From: Chitinophaga oryziterrae
Lineage (GTDB): Bacteria; Bacteroidota; Bacteroidia; Chitinophagales; Chitinophagaceae
DNA: 64,000 nt
Assembly (NCBI RefSeq): GCF_009758125.1
Contig: NZ_WRXO01000004.1
Span: 1 to 64,000, forward strand
Direction: 5' to 3'
Part shown: positions 44,325-52,961 of the stretch, one piece after another
Numbering within the stretch: the stretch's first letter is position 1
Layout: the number at the start of each line of letters is the position of its first letter
Program-made: the position numbers and the translations under genes
Notes under the pieces: model-generated
What the model was told of the DNA's origin: nothing
The model's database searches: none
What the model saw: only the letters and a program-made list of their open reading frames with translations

Positions 44325-44834
44325 TTAATTATAGTTTACTGTAACATTAAAAGGAGTAGTACTTGTATATGTTCCTGCCGCCTGAGCTGCAGCTACATTC
44401 AGGGTGGCGCCCACTTTGAGTGTTTGAGAGCCACTGCTTAGCGTTCCCGTTCCGGAGGGTGTGCTGGAGAATGCGTTTATTGTCATATTGATGGAGGAGT
44501 TGGAAATTGTTAGAGAAGAAGGAAGTGTAACAGTGTAGGTATAAGCGCTTTCTCCGTTAACGGTAAAGATGGCGGCTGAAACGGTCCCTGTGGTAGCGGG
44601 TAGTGTTACGCCCCCTGTTTGTGTACGTGAGTTATCTGTTGCCAGTACTACCGTTCCGGCTGTAGAGGATTGTACAGCTACGTTCCCGAAATTCATGTCA
44701 GCGGTTTTAGTAATACTGATGGGAGTAACGATGGTAGCTGTTGCATTGGCAGTAACTGTTACCTGTGCAAATGTGTTGGTGGTACTACATAGCATGGCAA
44801 TCAGGCCAGCAGCGAGTGTGGACAATTTCTTCAT
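44325..44834 (-). CDS. DUF4402-type pilin-like subunit
   Basis: A 169-residue exported protein with a signal peptide ending near residue 23 (TNTFAQ). A single beta-sandwich: ATATIVTPISITKTADMNFG, GGVTLPATTG, ... ending AGTYTSTTPFNVTVNYN. The last strand, with alternating hydrophobics and penultimate Tyr, looks like the terminal strand of chaperone-usher pilins. It is paralogous to the product at 45605-46120 (same NFGNVAVQS core) and sits just upstream of the chaperone gene. Likely a major fibre subunit, inferred. Confidence 0.75.
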   Translation of the reverse strand: MKKLSTLAAGLIAMLCSTTNTFAQVTVTANATATIVTPISITKTADMNFGNVAVQSSTAGTVVLATDNSRTQTGGVTLPATTGTVSAAIFTVNGESAYTYTVTLPSSLTISNSSINMTINAFSSTPSGTGTLSSGSQTLKVGATLNVAAAQAAGTYTSTTPFNVTVNYN

Positions 44835-44966
44835 TGAGGTTGGTTTAAAATTAATTGTGTCTGGGGGGATTTCGAAAAGGGATAGAGAACAAATAATAGA
44901 TTAAGGTAAAATCTGAATGCTGAGTACATGTTATAAGTACATGACAATAAGGTCAGCTGAAAATAG

Positions 44967-44998
44967 TGACAATCATTTCATTGAGGTTAGTTTAAAAT
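44967..44998 (-). repeat. Second copy of the subunit-gene 5' leader and first codons
   Basis: This 32-base stretch matches 44820-44851 with four or five differences. In coding sense both read AACCTCAATGAA, but here codon 3 is TGA, so it is a dead start left by a partial duplication. Confidence 0.55.
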
Positions 44999-45563
44999 GA
45001 ATAATAATATTGAAACTTCAGAGGAATTCCGGGAAGGATAGAAACAAATTTTGGGGAAAAGTGAATTTTGAGATCGCAATTTACATCTTTTCCTCAGTCT
45101 GCCAAATAAAATTTAAGCAGCAGTTAAATTGTTAAACTTTAATTCCTCTCGACTTTCAATTCACTCTTGTTTAAAAGGCATATGGCGTAAGCCCTGGTAC
45201 GATGTGGTTCAAAATTTATGCGTTCATATTGGGAGAATTCGTATAAAAAATAGTCAAGGGTTGCTAATTGTAACCTTAGCTCTTTTGAAAGTGAATTATG
45301 GTCATTGAAGCTCTACTTATCTTATGTAGATACATTAACTGGTACTTATAAGCTGAATACCTTATTTCATATTTAATCCGCAAAAGGATAAATTCTTTGC
45401 GGCTACTTTTGTAACTGAGTTTCCGACTGATGATGACCTGGACATTTTTAATGTCACAGTTTGATGGTGGATACTCCATCATAGGAAATCCTGCTTCCCT
45501 GTAAAGTTTTGACTATAATATGTAAAGAACTATAATTTGATCAGGTAGAGTTAATTGAAAGTA

Positions 45564-45591
45564 CTGAGTACGGTATCTGTACCGTACTCAG
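45564..45591 (-). terminator. Hairpin downstream of first subunit gene, 12-bp perfect stem
   Basis: CTGAGTACGGTA pairs with TACCGTACTCAG around TCTG, 14 bases after the subunit stop in coding sense, followed by TACTTTC. It is a probable terminator that separates this subunit from the rest of the cluster. Confidence 0.65.
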
Positions 45592-45604
45592 TTTAGGATA
45601 TGGA

Positions 45605-46120
45605 TTAATTATAATTTACAGTTACATCAAAAGGAGTATCTGAAAGATACACACCGGAAGGCTGTGCAGGGCCAACATTCAGCGTGGCGCCAACATTCAG
45701 TGTTTGTTCTCCTGCAGTCAGCGCGCCATTTGCTCCTGATGGAGTACTGGTAAACACAGTTACAGTCATAGTATTAGTGCCGCTGCTGATAGTATGAGCT
45801 GTAGATGGCAGTGTAACCGTATAAGTGTAAGCGCCGGTACCAGATATCGTAAAGGAGGCCGCGGAGACGCTTCCCATAGTAGTAGGCAATGTAACGCCAC
45901 CTGTCTTGGAACGTACGCCTGCCGGTGTTAATACCACCGTACCACCTGAGGTGGATTGAACGGCAACATTGCCAAAGTTCATATCAACATTTTTCGTTAT
46001 GCTGATAGGTGTTACAATGGTGGCGGTAGCTGTAGCAGAGGCTGTTTCCTGCGCATGTACGCCTGTGCTTATACCCGCCAGTGTGAAAATTGTTAGGAGA
46101 AATTTGTTTTTCGGTTTCAT
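45605..46120 (-). CDS. DUF4402-type pilin-like subunit
   Basis: A 171-residue exported protein. Signal peptide ends near residue 24 (GVHAQE). Same layout as the subunit at 44325: ATATIVTPISITKNVDMNFG, ..., GVYLSDTPFDVTVNYN, again with a penultimate Tyr in the last strand. It is separated from the rest of the cluster by a 12-bp hairpin, so it has its own transcript. Function in a surface fibre is inferred from its paralogue next to chaperone and usher-like genes. Confidence 0.72.
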   Translation of the reverse strand: MKPKNKFLLTIFTLAGISTGVHAQETASATATATIVTPISITKNVDMNFGNVAVQSTSGGTVVLTPAGVRSKTGGVTLPTTMGSVSAASFTISGTGAYTYTVTLPSTAHTISSGTNTMTVTVFTSTPSGANGALTAGEQTLNVGATLNVGPAQPSGVYLSDTPFDVTVNYN

Positions 46121-46503
46121 GATCGCTACGTTTTCAGATGTAAGAAATAATTACTCACGAGGATAGACATGATCATTCATCACCTGGTTGCGGGAGAAGT
46201 GTTCAGTATAAAGATTTATTATTATGTATTATGGATTATTCTTGGATATAAGCTTAATTAAACATTCTCATGCAGGTAAAAGAATGCATTCGTGGAAACA
46301 TCACTTATTGCTTAACCAGACGATGCATATTACAAATATTTTCCAATATAAAAAAATACTTTGTTGATAATCAATAGATAAGCAGACTCTAATGTTAATC
46401 TCATATCGAATAATATTTTGATTATCTGTTCCTGGCAAAAAAGTGATCCCACCCATTGATCAAATTTTCCTTAATTTCGGCGTCTTTAATTTTTATTATT
46501 TAT
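46121..46503. other. Divergent intergenic region
   Basis: 383 bases, AT-rich, between the subunit gene and helicase gene. No clear TAnnTTTG box, repeat or small gene seen. Confidence 0.4.
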
Positions 46504-48726
46504 ATGCCACAACCGGATACCTCAAATACTATGTTCCATCTGGCGGCAGACTATATCAATCACACCAACTGCCATCTTTTCTTAACCGGTAAAGCCGGTA
46601 CAGGGAAGACTACTTTCCTGAAATATATCAAGGAGCATACTACCAAAAATACGGTAGTAGTCGCACCTACAGGTGTTGCTGCAATCAATGCAGGAGGGGT
46701 TACCATGCACTCATTCTTCCAGTTGCCTTTCGGGCCTTATGTACCATCCGGTGCGCACCTTTTTGGTGTAGATAACGGGGTAACGGATGCACATGCACTG
46801 TTCCGGAATATCCGTTTCAACTACGAGAAGAAAGAACTGCTGCGTGAAATGGAACTGCTGATCATCGATGAGGTGAGTATGGTGCGTGCGGATACACTGG
46901 ATGCGATAGATGCTATTCTGCGTCATTTCAGAAGTCAGCCCCTGCTGCCTTTTGGCGGGGTACAGGTGCTGTATATCGGTGACCTTTATCAGTTACCACC
47001 AGTGATGCCGGATGATCAGTGGCGTATGCTGAAAGAACATTATGAAAGTGTGTTCTTTTTTGATGCCAGAGTGATCAGGCAATCTCCTCCACTGTACATA
47101 GAACTGAAAAAGATTTACCGTCAGAATGAAGCTACGTTCATAGACCTGCTGAATGGCGTGCGTAACAGCACACTTGACTGGGACCAGTTAGAAGAGCTAA
47201 ACCAGCGCTACAACCCAGGGTTTAACGGAGAAGGTGATCAGTATATCGTATTAACCACACATAACAGGCGTGCAGATGAGATCAATGCGGCCAGACTGGC
47301 TGCGATGCAGGGCAACCTGCACCGTTTTGAAGGAGAGATAAAAGGGGATTTCAGTGAGAAGGCACTGCCTACGGATATGGTGTTGCAGATCAAACCCGGT
47401 GCACAGGTAATGTTTATCAAAAATGACCTGGCCGAACCCCGCCGTTATTTCAACGGTAAACTGGCCACGGTGAAATCTGTGATCAACGAGGATAAAATAG
47501 TAGTAACGCTGGCAGGTAGTGAGGAAACACTGATCCTGGAAAAAGAGACCTGGCGCAATATCCGTTACTCCTGGAACAAAGCAGAGAACAGTGTGGATGA
47601 AGAAGAACTGGGCAGCTTTACACAATACCCGATACGGCTGGCATGGGCTATTACCATTCACAAAAGCCAGGGGCTTACTTTCGAAAAGGCTATTATCGAT
47701 GCAGGGAACGCATTTGCGCCAGGGCAGGTGTATGTGGCTTTGAGCCGCTGTACTTCCCTTGAAGGACTGGTACTGCATTCCCGTATTCATCCGGGGGCTA
47801 TCAGAACGGATCTGCAGGTGCAGGAGTATTCTTCAAAGTCTGAAAACACAGACAGACTGGAAGATGAACTGGATAATCAGAAGCAGATTTTCTGGGCAGG
47901 ACAACTCGTGAAATTATTCGGTGCAGAAAAGATCCTTACAGAACTTCAATTGCATGCTTCCTGGTTAAGAGATAAGAAGATGAACGGGATGGAGAGTGCG
48001 GTGACGCTCAGTCGTAACCTGCAACAGCGGGCGGCGCAACTGCATCAGGTGGGACTGAAATTCCGCCAGCAGCTGCAGCCATTGGTAGACGATGTGTTGG
48101 TCAACAAAGATACGGCATTACTACAGGAACGGGTGACGAAAGCGATCGCATATTTCACACAGGATATCTACGAAAACCTGATCAAGCCATTAAAGCGTGA
48201 GATCGATATCGTAAAGGATATTCCTAAGATCAAAAAGTACGTTGTACAGCTGGGCAGCCTGGAAACATTCCTGTGGAACCGGCTGGAGCTGTTTTTAAAT
48301 GCCCGTTTCGGAGAACTGACATTCAATGAAGGATTACCGGATTACAGTGCATTACGCAGCCCTGCTTCAAAAGAAAAAGAAGCTGTTATAAAGGAAAAAA
48401 AGAAGAAGGCGGAAGCAGGTAGCAGCCGCCGTGGCAGCCTGGAACTTTTCCTGGGTGGAAAAACGCTGCAGGAGATCGCTACAGAGCGTTCGCTGGCCGT
48501 AAGTACGGTGGAAAGTCATCTGGCAGATGCGGTGGCTTTCGGGGAGCTGGAGCTGGGGAAATTCATAGATGAAAAGAAGATCTCTCTGATACTTCCTCTG
48601 GTAAAAGAAATGGGCGTAGCGTCTTCTTCCCCCATAAAAGCTAAATTAGGAGATACAGTTACCTGGGCGGAGATCAGGGCCGTACAGAATTATTACAAGA
48701 AGATGAATCCTATAGATACGGAATGA
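46504..48726 (+). CDS. PIF1-type superfamily 1 DNA helicase with C-terminal helix-turn-helix
   Basis: A 740-residue helicase; start at ATG 46504 (MPQPDTSNTMFH), since the longer frame begins with TTG. Walker A GKAGTGKTT (about 30-38), APTGVAAINAGG, Walker B LLIIDEVSMV (about 120), the QLPPVMP region, and a UvrD-like C-terminal motif with ITIHKSQGLTFEKAIID and ALSRCTSLEGL near 390-430. The C-terminal region (about 640-730) has GKTLQEIATERSLAVSTVESHL, an HTH_40-type domain seen in Bacteroidota helicases of this family. It is probably a 5'-3' helicase in replication or repair. The HTCS gene starts 40 bases downstream. Confidence 0.9.
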   Translation: MPQPDTSNTMFHLAADYINHTNCHLFLTGKAGTGKTTFLKYIKEHTTKNTVVVAPTGVAAINAGGVTMHSFFQLPFGPYVPSGAHLFGVDNGVTDAHALFRNIRFNYEKKELLREMELLIIDEVSMVRADTLDAIDAILRHFRSQPLLPFGGVQVLYIGDLYQLPPVMPDDQWRMLKEHYESVFFFDARVIRQSPPLYIELKKIYRQNEATFIDLLNGVRNSTLDWDQLEELNQRYNPGFNGEGDQYIVLTTHNRRADEINAARLAAMQGNLHRFEGEIKGDFSEKALPTDMVLQIKPGAQVMFIKNDLAEPRRYFNGKLATVKSVINEDKIVVTLAGSEETLILEKETWRNIRYSWNKAENSVDEEELGSFTQYPIRLAWAITIHKSQGLTFEKAIIDAGNAFAPGQVYVALSRCTSLEGLVLHSRIHPGAIRTDLQVQEYSSKSENTDRLEDELDNQKQIFWAGQLVKLFGAEKILTELQLHASWLRDKKMNGMESAVTLSRNLQQRAAQLHQVGLKFRQQLQPLVDDVLVNKDTALLQERVTKAIAYFTQDIYENLIKPLKREIDIVKDIPKIKKYVVQLGSLETFLWNRLELFLNARFGELTFNEGLPDYSALRSPASKEKEAVIKEKKKKAEAGSSRRGSLELFLGGKTLQEIATERSLAVSTVESHLADAVAFGELELGKFIDEKKISLILPLVKEMGVASSSPIKAKLGDTVTWAEIRAVQNYYKKMNPIDTE

Positions 48727-48766
48727 AGTTAAATTCTTATCTTGTATAAGAGCTGATCGTAATTCC

Positions 48767-51700
48767 ATGTTAAAGAAATGCCTGATTCCACTGTTGCTTT
48801 TTGTGGTGAACTATGCCCATGCACAAGAGTTTTCGTCTTTGAATGTCAACCACGGACTCTCTAACAACCAGATAAACTGTGTCTATAAAGATACCAAAGG
48901 GTTTATGTGGTTTGGTACGCTGAGCGGGTTAAACCGTTATGACGGCTATACCTTTAAAATCTTTCATCACAGTCCTGCCGATTCCATTTCCCTGGCCGAC
49001 GATTTTGTAGAGAATATTTATCCCGCTCCGGGGAATAAATTATATGTGAAAACAAGGAATGGGGACAATTTATATGATCCCGTAACAGAACAGTTTTCAG
49101 ATGCGGCTCCCTGGCTGAAGAAAGCAGGATTACCTGGTTATGGGGTGAGATGTATCACCCAGACCGGCAACACTTTCTGGATAGCTTTTATTAATGAGGG
49201 ACTTTACCGGGTTGACAGCAGCGGGAAGGTGCTCCCCTTTATCCGGAAGAACAAGATTGCAGATATGAGTGTGACTTCGGGAAACAGGCTGGTTATCCTG
49301 TACATGAACGGCGACCTGGAAATGTTGGATACACATTCCGGTAAAACTACCTTTTTCAGCCAGGCATTGACTGGCTTTATCACAAAAGTCCCTCTTACAC
49401 TAAAGCTTTTTATAGATACTCAGGATGATATATGGGTATATATGCCCGGTTCTGATTTCGGGGTGCTTTATTTTAACCCTGCCACCGGCATTTTGAAACC
49501 ATTGTCCAGCAAAAGTGGGGTTCTGAACAATGATGTTGTCAACAGTATCATAGAAGATGATCAGGGAGAGATGTGGATAGGGACAGACCATGGCGGCATT
49601 AATGTGGTAAACAGGCATACATTCACCTCCCGTTTCCTGATGAATAGTGAAGAGGATGGGAAAAGCGTTGCGGAGAATGCGATCTATGCGATGTACAAAG
49701 ATAACCTGGGCATTATCTGGTGCGGTACCTATAAAAGAGGGATCAGCTATTGTGCAGAGGATATGAAAAAATTCAGTCTTTACAGGCATAAAAATGCAGA
49801 GAAGCAAAGCCTCAGTTATAATGATGTGAATTGTTTTGCGGAAGATAAGAAAGGGAACTTATGGATTGGTTCCAATGGAGGTGGACTGATGTATTTCGAC
49901 CGTAAAGCCAATACATTTACCCGGTTTAAACACGAGCCCGGGAATGATAACAGCCTCAGTGCTGATGTAATTCTCAGTCTTCGTGTAGATAGTTATGACC
50001 ACCTGTGGATAGGGTACTATTTCGGAGGGATGGATTTTTACCGCAATGGTAAATTCACGCATTACAGGCACGATGAAAAAGATGAGAACAGCCTTGCCGG
50101 TAAAACGGTGTGGAAAACGTACAAGGACCAGCGGAATAATTTCTGGGTAGGTACCTTAGGCGCAGGGCTGGACAGATTTGATCCGGGGAATGGCATTTTC
50201 TATCATAATAATGTTAATCTTCCTAATTCTGTACATTCCAATTATATCACTGCTTTTGCAGAAGATAAGAACGGAGATCTGTGGATAGGGACTGCTTACG
50301 GGGTGGATGTACTTGATAAAGCCAAAGGGATTTTTGTGCATTATCTGCATGCTACTCACCAGTTAAGTAATGACAATGTGAGTGCGGTCTTATCTGACAG
50401 CAAAGGGAATATGTGGGTAGGTACCAGAGAAGGACTGAATGTATTTGACCCTGCTACGCAGCAATTCAAATCGTTCCGGGTAGATGACGGATTACCGGAC
50501 AATAATATCATCAGTATCCTGGAAGATAATGAGCATCATTTGTGGGTAAGTACATCCAACGGATTGGGCAAGATAACGGTGCTGCAGGGGAATAACGGGA
50601 TCACGATCCATTGCAGGAATTACGATGATAAAGATGGTTTGCAGGGAAAAGCATTTAATGTGAATGCTGCTTTAAAGTTAACATCCGGAGAGCTGGTATT
50701 TGGAGGGGCAGATGGGTTTAACATTTTTAATCCGGCAGATATACAACAACATAAAAAAGAACCTTCCCTGGTATTTACCGGATTGCAGTTGTTTAACAGG
50801 ATGATTAATGTAAATGAAAAACTGCAGGACCGTGTCATATTGCCGGTAGCATTACCGGAAACTAAGGAGATCGTACTCCGGTATAATGAAAATGATTTTT
50901 CCATTGATTTTGCGGCCCTGAATTTCATTAATACAGACAAGGATAAATATGCCTATAAGCTGGAAGGTTTTAATAAGGACTGGTTAACCACAGATGGTAA
51001 AACAAGGCGGATCATTTATACCAATATCAATCCCGGTGATTATATACTACACCTGAAAGCAAACAATGAAGACGGGGTATCAGAAGAACAGGGGATTACA
51101 TTGAAAATCAAAATATTACCGCCTTTCTGGAAAACACCTGTTGCCTACATCCTTTACGGACTATTGGCAATAGGGACCTTATTCTTTATGAGAAGACGGG
51201 TGATCAGGCGTGCGCACAGGCGTTTTGCACTACAACAGGAGCGGAGGGAATCGCAGCAGCTGCATGAGCTGGACGTCATGAAGATCAAACTCTTTACGAA
51301 CCTCAGTCATGAGTTCCGGACACCGGTATCACTGATCCTGGCACCACTGGAAGAAATCATCACCCATGCAAAGGACGGTACGGATAAAGAGAAACTGCAC
51401 CTGATACGTCGTAATGCCAAAAGGTTACTGAACCTGGTGAACCAGTTGATGGACTTCCGGAAAATGGAGATGCATGAATTAAAACTGGCAGCAGCACCAG
51501 GTGATGTGAACCGTTTTGTGGAAGAGGTAGCGGGCTCTTTCACAGACCTTGCAGAGAGAAAGCGGGTCGCTTTTTCTTTTACGGTGAATAGTAAGCCATT
51601 ATACACCATGTTCGACCATGACAAGGTAGAGCGTATCTTATTCAACCTGTTATCCAACGCATTTAAGTTTACACCGGAAGGGGGAACGGTTACCCTGCAG

Positions 51701-52789
51701 GCCGATGTAAGCGAAGCGGGCGGGAAAACATGGCTGGAGATCCGGGTAAAAGATACAGGTATCGGTATACCTAAAGAAAGGCAGGATAAGATATTTGAGC
51801 AGTTTTTCCAGAGTGATACCCCCGGAGGGTTCCTGAACCAGGGAAGCGGGATAGGGCTTGCGATTACGAAAGAATTCGTAAAATTATACCAGGGGACCAT
51901 TGTAGTGGAAAGTGAAGTGAACAAAGGCAGTTGTTTTACCCTGAGATTGCCATTCGTACCGTTGCCGCCGGTGATCACGACCATCCCTTTGGAAGAAAGG
52001 AGCAGGGAAGTACCTGTGTTGACACCTGCTGCCGGAAAACAAACGATTTTGCTGGTAGAGGACAATGATGATTTCCGTTTTTACCTGAAAGAGAACCTGA
52101 AAACGTATTATAACATTATAGAAGCGGTAGACGGCCGGGCCGGATGGCAGGCGACCTTATCGGGGCATCCCGACCTGGTAGTGAGTGATATTAATATGCC
52201 GGTGATGGACGGGATAGAATTGTGTAAGAAGATCATGGAGGATAATCGTACCCGGCAGATACCGGTGATATTATTAACGGCCATGACCGGAGAGGAGGAG
52301 CAGTTAAGGGGACTGGAAACGGGGGCTTCCGATTATATGGTGAAGCCATTCAACTTTGAGATCATGTTATCCAGGATCAACAATATCCTTGCCAGGAAGG
52401 TACCTGTAAAACACGTTATCGGGAAACCGGAAGAAGCAGATAGCTCACATGTACCTACGCCGGATGAGATCTTTATGCAAAAAGCACTGGATATAGTGGA
52501 AAAGAACCTCTCCAATACCTCTTTTTCCGTAGAAGAGCTGAGCCGGGAGTTGTGTATGAACCGGGTATCTGTATACCGGCGGGTATTTTCCCTTACCGGA
52601 CTTACGCCCATTGAGTTCATCAGAACGATCAGGTTACAGCGGGCGGCACAACTGTTGTCGAAGACGGGCATGAATGTTACGGAAGTAGCCTATGAAGTAG
52701 GTTTTAATAATCCTAAATACTTTACCAAATACTTTAAAATGGCCTATCATATGCTGCCTTCTGCGTACGTGGCTGCGATGCGTAAATAG
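48767..52789 (+). CDS. Hybrid two-component system (HTCS) sensor-regulator
   Basis: A 1340-residue one-protein signalling system. Signal peptide about 1-20 (VVNYAHAQ). Periplasmic two-component-propeller repeats (about 25-660: NQINCVYKDTKGFMWFGTLSGL and similar) form two propellers, then a Y_Y_Y domain (about 720-780). A membrane helix lies near 790-812. HisKA has the phospho-His848 (LSHEFRTP). HATPase follows (GIGIPKERQDKIFEQFFQ). The receiver has phospho-acceptor Asp1141 (VVSDINMPVMDG). A C-terminal AraC HTH (MNRVSVYRRVFSLTGLTP) ends the protein. It lies directly upstream of susCD, SGBP and GH genes and probably activates them on sensing an oligosaccharide. Confidence 0.96.
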   Translation: MLKKCLIPLLLFVVNYAHAQEFSSLNVNHGLSNNQINCVYKDTKGFMWFGTLSGLNRYDGYTFKIFHHSPADSISLADDFVENIYPAPGNKLYVKTRNGDNLYDPVTEQFSDAAPWLKKAGLPGYGVRCITQTGNTFWIAFINEGLYRVDSSGKVLPFIRKNKIADMSVTSGNRLVILYMNGDLEMLDTHSGKTTFFSQALTGFITKVPLTLKLFIDTQDDIWVYMPGSDFGVLYFNPATGILKPLSSKSGVLNNDVVNSIIEDDQGEMWIGTDHGGINVVNRHTFTSRFLMNSEEDGKSVAENAIYAMYKDNLGIIWCGTYKRGISYCAEDMKKFSLYRHKNAEKQSLSYNDVNCFAEDKKGNLWIGSNGGGLMYFDRKANTFTRFKHEPGNDNSLSADVILSLRVDSYDHLWIGYYFGGMDFYRNGKFTHYRHDEKDENSLAGKTVWKTYKDQRNNFWVGTLGAGLDRFDPGNGIFYHNNVNLPNSVHSNYITAFAEDKNGDLWIGTAYGVDVLDKAKGIFVHYLHATHQLSNDNVSAVLSDSKGNMWVGTREGLNVFDPATQQFKSFRVDDGLPDNNIISILEDNEHHLWVSTSNGLGKITVLQGNNGITIHCRNYDDKDGLQGKAFNVNAALKLTSGELVFGGADGFNIFNPADIQQHKKEPSLVFTGLQLFNRMINVNEKLQDRVILPVALPETKEIVLRYNENDFSIDFAALNFINTDKDKYAYKLEGFNKDWLTTDGKTRRIIYTNINPGDYILHLKANNEDGVSEEQGITLKIKILPPFWKTPVAYILYGLLAIGTLFFMRRRVIRRAHRRFALQQERRESQQLHELDVMKIKLFTNLSHEFRTPVSLILAPLEEIITHAKDGTDKEKLHLIRRNAKRLLNLVNQLMDFRKMEMHELKLAAAPGDVNRFVEEVAGSFTDLAERKRVAFSFTVNSKPLYTMFDHDKVERILFNLLSNAFKFTPEGGTVTLQADVSEAGGKTWLEIRVKDTGIGIPKERQDKIFEQFFQSDTPGGFLNQGSGIGLAITKEFVKLYQGTIVVESEVNKGSCFTLRLPFVPLPPVITTIPLEERSREVPVLTPAAGKQTILLVEDNDDFRFYLKENLKTYYNIIEAVDGRAGWQATLSGHPDLVVSDINMPVMDGIELCKKIMEDNRTRQIPVILLTAMTGEEEQLRGLETGASDYMVKPFNFEIMLSRINNILARKVPVKHVIGKPEEADSSHVPTPDEIFMQKALDIVEKNLSNTSFSVEELSRELCMNRVSVYRRVFSLTGLTPIEFIRTIRLQRAAQLLSKTGMNVTEVAYEVGFNNPKYFTKYFKMAYHMLPSAYVAAMRK

Positions 52790-52961
52790 TCATTGTAACT
52801 GAAATTACCTCTTAAGTATACATTTGATACCCCTCACGCAACATTTTATCCTGAAATAATACACAACGGGCAACCCTGTTTCTTGCCGTATGAGGATATA
52901 TTTATCCCATCGTTATGAATGTATTTCCACTTATGAATTAGCATACCAAAATCACTACGCT

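Larger units (their letters stand above)
44835..45604. other. Gap between the two subunit genes
   Basis: 770 bases, AT-rich. It contains a duplicated subunit-gene start (44967-44998, repeated from 44820-44851) and a terminator hairpin (45564-45591). The minus-strand frame 45276-45482 (68 codons) has no recognised family and no signal, and is taken as chance. Confidence 0.5.

Noticed and set aside
45276..45482. 68-codon minus-strand frame in the subunit gap
   Set aside because: No signal, no family, odd composition in an AT-rich gap; not supported.
51307..52065. 252-codon minus-strand frame over the HTCS kinase domain
   Set aside because: Antisense to the conserved HisKA/HATPase/receiver region; no independent protein features.
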